A stretch of DNA of 47,017 bases from a virus. Each line of letters begins with the position of its first letter. The stretch's first letter is position 1. The stretch spans positions 1 through 47,017 of IMG/VR virus record IMGVR_UViG_3300036760_000876; one strand, given 5' to 3'. This document shows, one piece after another, positions 1 to 8,281 of the stretch. The translations under genes and the position numbers were made by a program. The notes under the pieces were generated by a model. It did no database searches. It saw nothing but the letters and a program-made list of their open reading frames with translations, and had not been told where the DNA came from.

Positions 1-1
1 T

Positions 2-724
2 GATTCCTTTTTACAGAAACTCTCTCTCTCGGAGATGGTTTCTCTCGATGCCCTTCTCTCAGCAATTATTATGAAAGCAATCAACCTCGATTCTTATCTC
101 CAAAAAACATTTACTGAACAGATCTCTATTGATTCTCTTCTGTCCAAGCTTGGATTAACAGAAAACGCATCAATCGATTCACTCTTATCAAAAATAATTT
201 CTCAGGAAATCTCTCTTGATGCCATTCTTATTCCAGGAGTAACCGAACGATTTAAGATACTTGTCATTGATGCATTTTTACAAAGTGCGGGATTAACCAG
301 AATCTCTTCAATCGATGCTCTTCTTCAAAAACTCTCTCTTTCAAAGTCGGCCTCGATGGATGCCTTAATTTCAGGGCTTAGATCCGTCAGCATGAGTTTG
401 GATTCCTATCTTCGGAAGGAAGGATTCTCCGTCACCCTGCTTGATGCAATCTTATTGCCAGCAGAGATATTGAGGAATATCTTCCTTGACGCCTTGCTTA
501 CAATTTCCAAAAGCGGCGTCTTATCTTTAGATGCAATTCTGATAATACCTTATAATACTCTGAAGATTTTCAGGATGTCGCCAATAAAGAGAATTTTTAA
601 CGTGTTGGGGAAGGAAAGGATTGTAGAGGCAAGCAGGAAGGAAAGGGTTTTTGACTCTTCTAAAAATACGAGAGTATTCGAATCTCACAAAAGGAAGCGA
701 AGTTTTGACAAGGAGGATTGCTGA
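2..724 (+). CDS. Repeat-rich phage structural protein, 5' end outside window
   Basis: The reading frame is open from base 2, so the start lies upstream; the internal ATG at 35 is not a convincing start. About thirteen 13-16-residue repeats fill most of the visible protein, each beginning with a variant of S-[LI]-D-[AS]-[LIY]-L (SLDALL, SIDSLL, SLDAIL). The last 45 residues switch to a basic 9-residue repeat (KERIVEASR, KERVFDSSK, NTRVFESHK, RKRSFDKED). Short R-x-[FY]-x-V type repeats occur in phage proteins encoded near capsid and connector genes, which fits the position directly upstream of the connector gene. It could be a head decoration or head-fibre protein; I do not recognise the family. 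The stop overlaps the next start as ATGA. Confidence 0.75.
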   Translation, partial: DSFLQKLSLSEMVSLDALLSAIIMKAINLDSYLQKTFTEQISIDSLLSKLGLTENASIDSLLSKIISQEISLDAILIPGVTERFKILVIDAFLQSAGLTRISSIDALLQKLSLSKSASMDALISGLRSVSMSLDSYLRKEGFSVTLLDAILLPAEILRNIFLDALLTISKSGVLSLDAILIIPYNTLKIFRMSPIKRIFNVLGKERIVEASRKERVFDSSKNTRVFESHKRKRSFDKEDC

Positions 725-1599
725 TGAGTCAGATGTCCGTTAATGTGAAGCAGCCCGGAGAAAAACTCCATCTCGCCGTGGATTTCACCAAGGGATTGGC
801 AACGGGAGATACGGTTACATCCACCTATGACATTGACGTATACGATCCTCTCGGGGCAGACAAAACGAGCACCATTCTTTCAAACGGGACAAAACAACTT
901 TCTGGTAATGTCTTGTCTGGTTTGTTTGTGGGAGGAACCAATGGGTATCGATACAAAATACATTTTTCCATGACCACAAACAATGGAGAACTGCTTGAGG
1001 AGGATATATATCTTCTCATTTGCGAGGGTCTTGCCATACAACTGATGCCGGATGTCAAGCTTGCTCTTGCTCCTGAGATGGCTACCGGGGATTTTGATGC
1101 GCTTTTGTATGGGTTGATCGAGGGCGTGATATCTGATGCGGAGGATGAGATCGGGGCGAAGATTCAGCCCGTAACCGATGAGATTGTATACCTGGATGGT
1201 GGAAAAAACACTCTCTATCTTCCTCACTTGAACATATCAAATGTGTCGGTCTGGCAGGATTCTAATAAAGAATTTGAGGATGAGGGTCTTCTTGATCCAG
1301 ACTATTATACTGTCTATTTAGAGAGGGGGAAGATTAAGAGAAATTCGGCATCCAAATTTTTATCAGGCAATCAGGTCATAAAGGTAAAGTACGATGGCGG
1401 ATATTCGATTTTGACCATACCACCGAATCTGAAGCAACGGGGACTTGTGAAGCAGATCGCCTATGAATTTAGAAGGCGAAAGGACATTGGTCTTTCATCA
1501 GTGACCTATCCTGATGGCTCAATCAGCAAATTCAGCATCACGGAATGGCTGCCAGACGTTTTGAGTGTGCTCGGAAAATTTAAGAGGATATTTCTATAA
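724..1599 (+). CDS. Head-tail connector fused to an N-terminal Ig-like phage domain
   Basis: AAGGAGG at 710-716 lies 7 bases before ATG 724, so this start is preferred over the upstream TTG at 718. Residues 1 to about 110 form a beta-rich domain (DFTKGLATGDTVTS followed by alternating short strands) resembling small Ig-like proteins found beside phage connector genes. Residues from about 140 on look like a head-tail connector of the HK97 gp6 type: a strand-rich middle with DYYTVYLERGKI, then a helical end with IPPNLKQRGLVKQIAYEFRR. Connectors of this kind form a ring between portal and tail. The position before the gp10-like gene supports the call. The two-domain fusion is unusual, since the parts are often separate genes. 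Confidence 0.6.
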   Translation: MSQMSVNVKQPGEKLHLAVDFTKGLATGDTVTSTYDIDVYDPLGADKTSTILSNGTKQLSGNVLSGLFVGGTNGYRYKIHFSMTTNNGELLEEDIYLLICEGLAIQLMPDVKLALAPEMATGDFDALLYGLIEGVISDAEDEIGAKIQPVTDEIVYLDGGKNTLYLPHLNISNVSVWQDSNKEFEDEGLLDPDYYTVYLERGKIKRNSASKFLSGNQVIKVKYDGGYSILTIPPNLKQRGLVKQIAYEFRRRKDIGLSSVTYPDGSISKFSITEWLPDVLSVLGKFKRIFL

Positions 1600-2300
1600 T
1601 GGCAAAACAGATCGAAGGCATCGAACAGGTAAATAGGGCTCTTGAGAATGTACCTAAGATACTCATTAAAAATGTAAAGGAGATAATAAGACTGCGCTCT
1701 ATCGAGATGCAGAGCTATATAAGAACCGAGCATCTTACTGGTGGGACAAGTGACACCCGGCTCAGGGTTAGAAGTGGGAGGCTAAGGGGGTCTGTCATTC
1801 CATTGAAAGTCGAGGTAAGAAATGATTCCGTCGATGGAGGGGTTTCGATAGGGACAAAATATGGGAGACCACATTTTGGGCCTAAAGGAGAAAAATTTAT
1901 AATCAGGGGAAAGAAGGGATGGCTGACAATCCCTATCGATAAGGCACATGGCGGAGTCTTTGATGAGGGATATGGGGGGCCGTTTCCATCAACGACAAAA
2001 GCTGGGGTAGGCAGGGGATCGGCCATGTTTGGTCCATGGGGAAATACATTTATCAAGAAAACGGACAAGGGGAATTTGATCATATTTGGGCAAATGAAAT
2101 CTTATTCCAGGGTAAAGGTCGGCGGGACTGCGGTAAAGGGACTTTCTATTATGAAGCTTGGAAAAAAAATTGTGCCATTATTCTTATTAAGAAAACAGGT
2201 TTCTATCCCAGCCCGTGTGGATCCAAAAACAATCTTAAATTGGATAGCTCCTAAACTGATTCAGGATTTGAAAGGGGAAGGAATAAAGGTGCCAAAATGA
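1599..2300 (+). CDS. Neck/tail-completion protein, HK97 gp10-like
   Basis: A 233-residue protein that begins in a TAATG overlap with the connector gene. The N-terminal helix (GIEQVNRALENVPKILIKNV) followed by RVRSGRLRGS and the VSIGTKYGRPHFGPKG segment match the pattern of the HK97 gp10 and minor tail Z-like families. These join the neck to the tail during assembly. It is larger than a typical gp10 (about 110-150 aa), with a Gly-rich middle and a basic C-terminal third of no clear assignment. It overlaps the next gene by four bases (ATGA), so translation is probably coupled. Confidence 0.65.
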   Translation: MAKQIEGIEQVNRALENVPKILIKNVKEIIRLRSIEMQSYIRTEHLTGGTSDTRLRVRSGRLRGSVIPLKVEVRNDSVDGGVSIGTKYGRPHFGPKGEKFIIRGKKGWLTIPIDKAHGGVFDEGYGGPFPSTTKAGVGRGSAMFGPWGNTFIKKTDKGNLIIFGQMKSYSRVKVGGTAVKGLSIMKLGKKIVPLFLLRKQVSIPARVDPKTILNWIAPKLIQDLKGEGIKVPK

Positions 2301-2749
2301 CTCTTGATAAGCCGGTAAAAGCATATCTTATGAGTGCGATCAAGACTGTAATAGAGGGGATTTCACAGATCGCACAGGTAAAGTATGGTGAGGACATTCC
2401 TACAGATCAGGATACGGCGTCTTATCCATTTGCATCGTTCTATGATGATCCTGAGAAGAAGGTGAGGAGAAACAGAATTGGAATCAAGTCTTTTGATCTG
2501 GGTATAGTAACATTTGTTAAAAAAGGAGTTTCAACCATCGATGAACAGATGGACTTGATAGATGCTGAATTAGAAATAGCTCTTGACAGAGATAAAAATG
2601 CTGATTTGAAAAAATATAGCATGAGCATAGAGCCTGAAAGCTCAAGTAAAATGACCTCGGATGATCAGGAAACAGGAATACTCCATTCTACGTTCAAAGT
2701 TGAATATGGGCACACATGGAAGAACGCTTATGAATTACCAGGTAATTGA
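2297..2749 (+). CDS. Tail terminator-like protein
   Basis: A 150-residue protein between the gp10-like neck gene and the tail tube gene, the position normally held by the tail terminator (lambda gpU type), which caps the tail tube before it joins the head. The N-terminal helix, the FASFYDD segment and the central strand (FDLGIVTFVKKG) fit an alpha/beta terminator fold. The call rests mainly on gene order and size. It is the last gene before a 187-base structured gap. Confidence 0.5.
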   Translation: MTLDKPVKAYLMSAIKTVIEGISQIAQVKYGEDIPTDQDTASYPFASFYDDPEKKVRRNRIGIKSFDLGIVTFVKKGVSTIDEQMDLIDAELEIALDRDKNADLKKYSMSIEPESSSKMTSDDQETGILHSTFKVEYGHTWKNAYELPGN

Positions 2750-2779
2750 GAAAGGGGGAATGTGGATCAAAACAGATAA

Positions 2780-2893
2780 TTAGCGTGAGCTAAAGATATC
2801 CCTGACGGTTGGCCACCAGAAGGGAGAAAACCCAACATTCAAATAAAGAAGGTCGCTTGCTGTGCACAGCGGTAAACGGCCTTTTTTGTTGGG
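2780..2893 (+). terminator. Structured leader with a probable intrinsic terminator before the tail tube gene
   Basis: This gap holds several hairpins. TTAGC-GTGA-GCTAA at 2780-2793 is a perfect 5-bp stem with a GNRA-type loop. At 2851-2887, GGTCG and CGGCC enclose the 12-bp palindrome GCTGTGCACAGC (2859-2870) and are followed by six T, as in an intrinsic terminator. CCCAAC (2831-2836) and GTTGGG (2888-2893) could form a longer alternative stem closing over the terminator. The element could tune transcription into the abundant tail tube gene. I do not recognise a named riboswitch or ribozyme. Confidence 0.5.
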
Positions 2894-2936
2894 CAAATCA
2901 AAGGCCAAAAAAAACTAAATAAGGAGGGAAAGCAAA

Positions 2937-3461
2937 ATGGATGAGGCACACAATGTAGCATTATATTTTCGCGGGACAGGGGTTTTAAGCTTTGACAGGT
3001 TCGATGAAGATGATCTGCCGACGGGCCTCCGGGACTTAGGGAATGCCATGGTCTTCACTCTTGGAGTTCCTATTGAGAAGAAGGAGCACAAGGAATACCG
3101 AAGCGCCACGCCCACGACGGACCTTGAGATCACGGCATCGAAGAAGCTCACGGGCAAGTTCACTCTCGATGAGTATGATGTCGAGAACTTGCGATTGTTT
3201 TTGTTTGCCAACACGGGGACATTCGCTATTGCTCCTCTGACATCAGGGGACATCAGGGGACAGCTCGATTTTGTGGGGGCCAATGACCAGGGGATAAAGT
3301 TTCACGTGCAACTCTGGATCATCAAGTTGTTTCCATCCGGAGATCTGGGAATGATCAGTGATGATTACGGTCAGATCCCGTTTGAGTTCACGGTCGAAGC
3401 CGATACGGTGGGGCATGCTAATTCTCCGTATGGCCTGATCACACCGATCGGGGAGTCATAA
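2937..3461 (+). CDS. Major tail (tube) protein
   Basis: A 174-residue protein with a strong AAGGAGGG site 9-10 bases before ATG 2937. It is beta-rich (LTGKFTLDEYDVENLRLFLF, VEADTVG), as expected for tail tube subunits that stack as hexameric rings. It sits between the terminator-like gene and the chaperone pair, which is the conserved place of the tube gene in long-tailed phages. No Ig-like C-terminal extension is visible. A structured leader precedes it, so it may have its own expression control. Confidence 0.65.
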   Translation: MDEAHNVALYFRGTGVLSFDRFDEDDLPTGLRDLGNAMVFTLGVPIEKKEHKEYRSATPTTDLEITASKKLTGKFTLDEYDVENLRLFLFANTGTFAIAPLTSGDIRGQLDFVGANDQGIKFHVQLWIIKLFPSGDLGMISDDYGQIPFEFTVEADTVGHANSPYGLITPIGES

Positions 3462-3465
3462 AATT

Positions 3466-3879
3466 ATGGTAGAAGAGACGGTTAAAAAAACAGACGCAGA
3501 GGTGTTGTTTCCCGGCAAGGAGGTCTATGGCTTCATGATTAAGCCATGGACCTATGATCAGTTTGTATTAGTGTTCCCATTGCTTGTCAGGCTCGGACTC
3601 GTTCTGAAAGAAAACGGAATTAGCTTAGACCAGTTGGATCATCTCGGTGATGGTGATACGGGGAAGATCATTTCATTGATAGAAAATCTGGTCCCGTTTA
3701 TCCCGGTCAAGGAGATCGTTTCAAAGACCGTTGGCGAATCATTGAATGGTGTTGGCGTCTGGGAGTTTGACAAGACGATAACGATCTTCCTTGTGATCAT
3801 GATCGAGAATGCCAGGAGGATAAAAAACTTCTTTGGCCTCGGACTGGAAGCGATAAGGACATTGAAGATGGCCAGTTGA
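3466..3879 (+). CDS. Tail assembly chaperone, zero-frame product (gpG-like)
   Basis: A 137-residue acidic, helical protein directly upstream of the tape measure gene, where siphoviruses encode the G/GT chaperone pair. Lambda gpG and gpGT bind the tape measure protein and recruit tube subunits. It starts 4 bases after the tail tube stop. The slippery heptamer A AAA AAC lies in frame at 3822-3828, 51 bases before the stop, so a fraction of ribosomes should shift to the -1 frame. Confidence 0.75.
   Translation: MVEETVKKTDAEVLFPGKEVYGFMIKPWTYDQFVLVFPLLVRLGLVLKENGISLDQLDHLGDGDTGKIISLIENLVPFIPVKEIVSKTVGESLNGVGVWEFDKTITIFLVIMIENARRIKNFFGLGLEAIRTLKMAS
3822..3828 (+). promoter_or_regulatory. -1 programmed frameshift site A AAA AAC
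   Basis: In the chaperone frame the codons are AT(A) AAA AAC, an X XXY YYZ heptamer of a classical strong class. The -1 frame is open from 3828 to the stop at 4164-4166. The downstream frame has no ATG near its beginning, only a TTG at 3876 without a ribosome-binding site, so frameshifting is the natural way to express it. Confidence 0.8.
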
Positions 3880-4166
3880 TCGGGGCCTTCGAGTTTTTGA
3901 TCAGCAGGGGGCACTCACTACGTGAGCTTAAAGGGTACTACACCATTGACCAGGTGTGGCAATTCTATGAGGAGGCGAAGGAAAACCTCAAGGCCGAACA
4001 GTTGCGAATTTCCATGGCAGTCCGTATCGGGTTCAATGCGAACAAGGGCCAATGGGCTCAGTACGTGAATGACATGAGCAAGAGGCCAAAGAGGAAAAGG
4101 CTCTTTAAAGTTGACTTCGAGAAGTTGAGGAAAATTCAGAGGAGGCTAACGAAACGTAATGGCTAA
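3828..4166 (+). CDS. Tail assembly chaperone T extension, made by -1 frameshift (gpGT-like)
   Basis: After slippage at 3822-3828, reading continues LLWPRTGSDKDIEDGQLIG and on to a basic, helical C-terminal part (EFLISRGHSLRELKGYY; KRPKRKRLFKVDFEKL). The predicted G-T fusion is 233 residues: 121 from the zero frame and 112 from the -1 frame. The T part ends 8 bases inside the tape measure gene. In lambda the T domain is thought to contact the tail tube protein. A free-standing translation from TTG 3876 is possible but has no visible ribosome-binding site. Confidence 0.75.
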   Translation, partial: LLWPRTGSDKDIEDGQLIGAFEFLISRGHSLRELKGYYTIDQVWQFYEEAKENLKAEQLRISMAVRIGFNANKGQWAQYVNDMSKRPKRKRLFKVDFEKLRKIQRRLTKRNG

Positions 4167-7100
4167 TGAACAAACTATAGGTAAGCTTGTTATCCGTTTG
4201 TCAGCGGAGTTATCGGATCTCCGGATAATGATTGGAGAGGGAAACAGGCAGATCAAGTCATTCGCTGATACCACCAAAACCCAACTTGCATCGAGTGGCG
4301 GTGCAGTGGCTTCCCTAAAGAGTCACTGGGTTGCTATCTCCGGGGCAATATTATCAGCCTATGGAGCATATAAACAATTTACTTCAGTAATCAATGAGAT
4401 CAAGGCTCTTGGTTCGGAGACTTACAAACTGCAAAAGGCAACTGGATTATCCGCAGAGGAAGCATCCGAACTTTTGGCTGTGGCCGACCAGATGGGAGTT
4501 AGCTACGAAGCCCTATCAAGAACGATAATTCTTCTGGCCCGTAGGATGGGAGGAGTAAGGGACATTGAAAATGATGTCATTGATGAGACGGGAAAAGCGG
4601 TTAATGTCTTCGAGAAATTTGGCATTGCGATAAAGGATAAGGTGACAGGGGCAGCCCTTCCGTTAGCTGAAGTTATGACACAGATAAGAGATAGGATTAG
4701 GGCTGCCGGGGATGAGAGTGAAAAGTTAAGGGTATTAGCCCAATTTACTCCCCGTGGTGCAGCCATGGAGATGATGTCATTTTTCACGTTGACAGAAGAA
4801 GGTTATCGGAAAATAGCCGAAGAGAGCAAAAAATATGGAATCATTTTGACGCAGACAAACGTAAATGCAGTCAGGCAATACATCATGGTACATAGAGATC
4901 TTGATGATGCCATCCAGGGTGTCAAACTTACATTGGGAAAAGAACTTCTTCCTGTCTTGACTCAATCCGCTCGGTCTTTGGGGGAAAATACCGCGGCAAT
5001 AAATAGATTCGTGAATGAGAATAGGACATTACTTACCCTGCCGTGGGGTTTGTTAAAGGAAGCAAAAGATAACTTTGCCCTTATCGGCACAACTATCGCA
5101 ATACTCGCAGCCCTGCGTTTCGGTCCAATAATTGTAGGTTGGGTCGGGGCATTGTTGACTATTCCAGCCGCAGCTGGCGGCGCATCAATAGCAATAGGTG
5201 TGTTAGCAACTGCACTTACATATCTTTTAGGTCTGAAGATTGGAGAGGACTTTGATAGGCTTATGTATTGGCTATCCGGGGGAAGAATTGATGTGTCTGG
5301 ACTAAATGCCTTACGAGAAAGTGAAAAAAGTACCGCAGAAATGGCCAGTTTTCTGGCGGGCAGACAGGAGGAGGTAAATAAAAAGCTTGCCACCCTTGGT
5401 TTTATCGGTCCGACTGCCATGAAGGACTTCAATGATACAGTTAAATCTGGTCTGTTAATCTACGACCAAGCAACGGGCTCATGGAAGAAGATGGTCAAAG
5501 CAATGGGGGGATTAGATCCGAAACAGATCCAGGCCATCGACGAAATGAAAAAGAAGGTTGAGGAGCTTGCAATCAAATTGCAAGAGATGGTTGATCCGGC
5601 TGGGGCGGCCCAGCGTGCTATTGAGCTATTCTGGAATGAGGCAGTTAAGAAAACGGGGAAAACAGCCACTCCCGAAATGTTGGATCTTCTCAATAAACTG
5701 AAGATCAAGATGATCGAGGTTTCCGAAACTGAAGATTTCAAGAAATGGGCGGAAGAGACTGGAAAGGCCATGGATTCCTTCAGGGAGAAGACAGAATCGA
5801 TGGCTATCGACCTAACGAAAGTAGTTGACCCGATTAAGGCGGCTGGCGATGAATTTAATTATGCGATCTACCAGTTGGTTAAGGGGATTAAGGTCGCCGG
5901 AATGGATATGTCTTCATGGAAGTGGGAGGATGTTCTCGGATACTGGATCAGTGATCCGTTACTCGGCGGCTTCATCAAGAATCTCAAAAATGCCTATGTG
6001 AATATTCAGGAGGCACAGGGAAAGCAGAAAATTCTTCAAACCGAAATACAGCGGTTAGAGTCGGAGAATGCGGAACAAACGCAGACAAATCTGACCATAC
6101 TTGATGCCGCCTACGATCAAGCAGCTATCACGATGGAACAATACTTTTCCCAGAAGCGGGCAATTCTCCAGGAGTCTACACAGAGTTCAATAGAAATCCT
6201 TAAGAGTGAGCGAGCAGAGATTGAGAAATGGTCCGCCTCCAAGGAAAATACCGCGAAGCTGATGGAGAACGAAACCAAGATAAGGGCCATTCAGCAAGAG
6301 GCGCAGCGCCAGGGCATCCAGTTGAATTCGGATGAGACAAAAAACCTGAAAGAATTGGAAAAGAGCAAGGCAGATTGGGCATCCAAGCTCGCTGAGGCCA
6401 AGGGCGATTGGGAGGGGGTCTGGAGTGCTCAGATAAAATCACTGGAGGCGGACAGGCAAATAGCGCTTGCAACCAGAGGGGTTGATGATGAGACCAGAAA
6501 GCTAATCAATGACTATCATGATTTGAAAGATGCCGAGGCGGAGGCCTACAAGAATCTTGATTTCCTCAAGCTGGCCGAAGTCGGGATGAAGGAATTTGGC
6601 ATGACCTCAAGAAGGGAATTGGCCGACACGTTCAAGAACTTCTTTCCCGACACCATCAAGTCCGTATCCTCTTCTTTGTGGCAGCCAATCACCGACGGCT
6701 TAAAGGGTGAACTTAAAACGGCCAAGGAATACTTCAAATCATTCTGTGATTCACTCATCGATATCTGGTCCAATGTCTTCAAGAAGATGGCGGAACAAAA
6801 GCTGACCGATCTGGTCACTCCAAAGGAGAAGGGCAAAGAGACTGGGGAAAATATCTTCAGCAAAATCGGTTTCTTTATCGGGTTAGGGAAAAAGAAAATA
6901 GAAACTGGGTCGGTCGCCGGTGCGGTTGCTACCGCGCCTGAGATTCCTTTCTCGCCTGATGAATTTGCACCGTTGACAGATACTTTCAAGGGACTGGATA
7001 CCGAACTTAAGAAAAAACCAAGTGACATTGAGGGCATGACCGGAGCTCTTACCAATGCCGACATTTCCCTTGGCAGCATTACGGAGACATTTCTAAGTCT

Positions 7101-7725
7101 TGGAGATGATACGACTGAATTCTGTAGCAGCCTGTCATCCAATTTCGGGGATATGTTTGGGGAGATAGGGAGTGGCATGGGGGAGTTTGCTGGCATTCTC
7201 GGTGATGAATTCAGTGGATTGTTCGAAGAACTTGGGAGTTTTTCAACAGAAGGAGGCGGGGGAGAAGGGGCCGGATGGGTTGGTCTTATCGCAGATCTAT
7301 TTTCGTTTTTCGATAAGGGTGGGCAAGTAACGACAGGTTCAGGGGCTAAAGACGACGTATCGGCACGGTTAACAAGGGGTGAGTATGTCCTTCAGAAGAA
7401 GGCTGTGGATTATTACGGTCCATCCGTGGCCCAAGCATTGAATGAGGGGCTTATCCCAAAGTCGGTATTTTTCAATGGTCCGTTCAGATCTCCGAGCAGT
7501 CCTGATTTTCTTTTCGCCACGGGCGGGCTTGTGAGTGGGGGAGGGATGGGCTCCGAAGGAGGCTCCAGGAGTAAGGTTGAGATCGATATAGACGTGTCCA
7601 TGGACAAATATCTGATTGCAGATATTACGAAGAAGAGCAGGCTCACGGATGATGAGGTAGATATAATCGTTACCAAAAAATACAAGCGGGGTGGATATAT
7701 CCGCGACACTCTGAAGGGAAAATGA
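4159..7725 (+). CDS. Tape measure protein
   Basis: At 1188 residues this is the third largest protein in the window, and it is encoded directly after the chaperone pair, as is standard. It is mostly helical, with long coiled-coil stretches (about residues 630-800). A hydrophobic Gly/Ala-rich segment at about 307-362 is typical of tape measure proteins, which form the tail core and help move DNA through the inner membrane. Near the C-terminus (about 1065-1087) is DDVSARLTRGEYVLQKKAV, a motif recurring in tape measure C-termini. At roughly 0.15 nm per residue, the length predicts a tail of about 175-180 nm. Confidence 0.9.
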   Translation: MANEQTIGKLVIRLSAELSDLRIMIGEGNRQIKSFADTTKTQLASSGGAVASLKSHWVAISGAILSAYGAYKQFTSVINEIKALGSETYKLQKATGLSAEEASELLAVADQMGVSYEALSRTIILLARRMGGVRDIENDVIDETGKAVNVFEKFGIAIKDKVTGAALPLAEVMTQIRDRIRAAGDESEKLRVLAQFTPRGAAMEMMSFFTLTEEGYRKIAEESKKYGIILTQTNVNAVRQYIMVHRDLDDAIQGVKLTLGKELLPVLTQSARSLGENTAAINRFVNENRTLLTLPWGLLKEAKDNFALIGTTIAILAALRFGPIIVGWVGALLTIPAAAGGASIAIGVLATALTYLLGLKIGEDFDRLMYWLSGGRIDVSGLNALRESEKSTAEMASFLAGRQEEVNKKLATLGFIGPTAMKDFNDTVKSGLLIYDQATGSWKKMVKAMGGLDPKQIQAIDEMKKKVEELAIKLQEMVDPAGAAQRAIELFWNEAVKKTGKTATPEMLDLLNKLKIKMIEVSETEDFKKWAEETGKAMDSFREKTESMAIDLTKVVDPIKAAGDEFNYAIYQLVKGIKVAGMDMSSWKWEDVLGYWISDPLLGGFIKNLKNAYVNIQEAQGKQKILQTEIQRLESENAEQTQTNLTILDAAYDQAAITMEQYFSQKRAILQESTQSSIEILKSERAEIEKWSASKENTAKLMENETKIRAIQQEAQRQGIQLNSDETKNLKELEKSKADWASKLAEAKGDWEGVWSAQIKSLEADRQIALATRGVDDETRKLINDYHDLKDAEAEAYKNLDFLKLAEVGMKEFGMTSRRELADTFKNFFPDTIKSVSSSLWQPITDGLKGELKTAKEYFKSFCDSLIDIWSNVFKKMAEQKLTDLVTPKEKGKETGENIFSKIGFFIGLGKKKIETGSVAGAVATAPEIPFSPDEFAPLTDTFKGLDTELKKKPSDIEGMTGALTNADISLGSITETFLSLGDDTTEFCSSLSSNFGDMFGEIGSGMGEFAGILGDEFSGLFEELGSFSTEGGGGEGAGWVGLIADLFSFFDKGGQVTTGSGAKDDVSARLTRGEYVLQKKAVDYYGPSVAQALNEGLIPKSVFFNGPFRSPSSPDFLFATGGLVSGGGMGSEGGSRSKVEIDIDVSMDKYLIADITKKSRLTDDEVDIIVTKKYKRGGYIRDTLKGK

Positions 7726-7726
7726 T

Positions 7727-8281
7727 ATGGCCACAGCATACTTTCCAATACTTTTTCCACAGGCAAATGAGGGGTATTCCTCTGATTGGCCCTTCGATGA
7801 GGTCAGGTTTTTGAAAGGCTACGCCCAGGTAACGTCCCAAGACTACAACATTAGGCGGTGGGGCGCTCAGTTCATGCTCCTCGATACTTTCAAAACTGGA
7901 AGAATGAAGGCCTGGAGCATATCAACTCCATTTGAGGTCGGAGATTATGTGAGGCCTTCAGATGGTGGGAACTATGCTCATATGTGCGCCATTGCAGGGA
8001 CAAGCGGTGGCAGTGAGCCAGATTGGGCTGAGACAGAGGAGCAGACGACAGCCGATGGGGGCGTGACATGGGTCTGTTTTCTCAATAACCAGATTACGGC
8101 AGTTATGAATTTCATTGATAGAAGAAAGGGAAGAGGTGGATCAAGCTTCTATGTCTGGATGCCGATTATATCGGTCTGGGTCCGATGCAGGTTCCCCGCC
8201 GATGGAGTCAAATTTACCCCTGTCGCATCAGGGGCATACAAGGCCGTATATGCTGAGATCGAATTTGAGGAGTTTCTCTAA
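7727..8281 (+). CDS. Minor tail protein with carbohydrate-binding-like insert
   Basis: A 184-residue protein between tape measure and gpL-like genes, the place of the distal tail (gpM-like) component. The N-terminal part (FPILFPQANEGYSSDW) and the C-terminal strands (GAYKAVYAEIEFEEFL) look like a tail-tip scaffold. The middle (about residues 70-118) has the recurring phage pattern GDYVRPSDG...AGTSGGSEPDW...DGGVTWVC, an exposed surface or sugar-binding module often inserted in tail proteins. It starts one base after the tape measure stop and ends in a TAATG overlap. Confidence 0.55.
   Translation: MATAYFPILFPQANEGYSSDWPFDEVRFLKGYAQVTSQDYNIRRWGAQFMLLDTFKTGRMKAWSISTPFEVGDYVRPSDGGNYAHMCAIAGTSGGSEPDWAETEEQTTADGGVTWVCFLNNQITAVMNFIDRRKGRGGSSFYVWMPIISVWVRCRFPADGVKFTPVASGAYKAVYAEIEFEEFL

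Noticed and set aside
2760-2783. Seven-codon leader peptide MWIKTDN before the structured gap
   Set aside because: The purine-rich site is too close to the ATG and nothing else supports attenuation by translation.
2780-2893. Known riboswitch or hammerhead ribozyme
   Set aside because: CCTGACGG and GAGAAAA resemble core pieces only loosely and the required stems do not form.
6546-7196. Leftward 216-codon frame
   Set aside because: Antisense to the tape measure gene, no ribosome-binding site.
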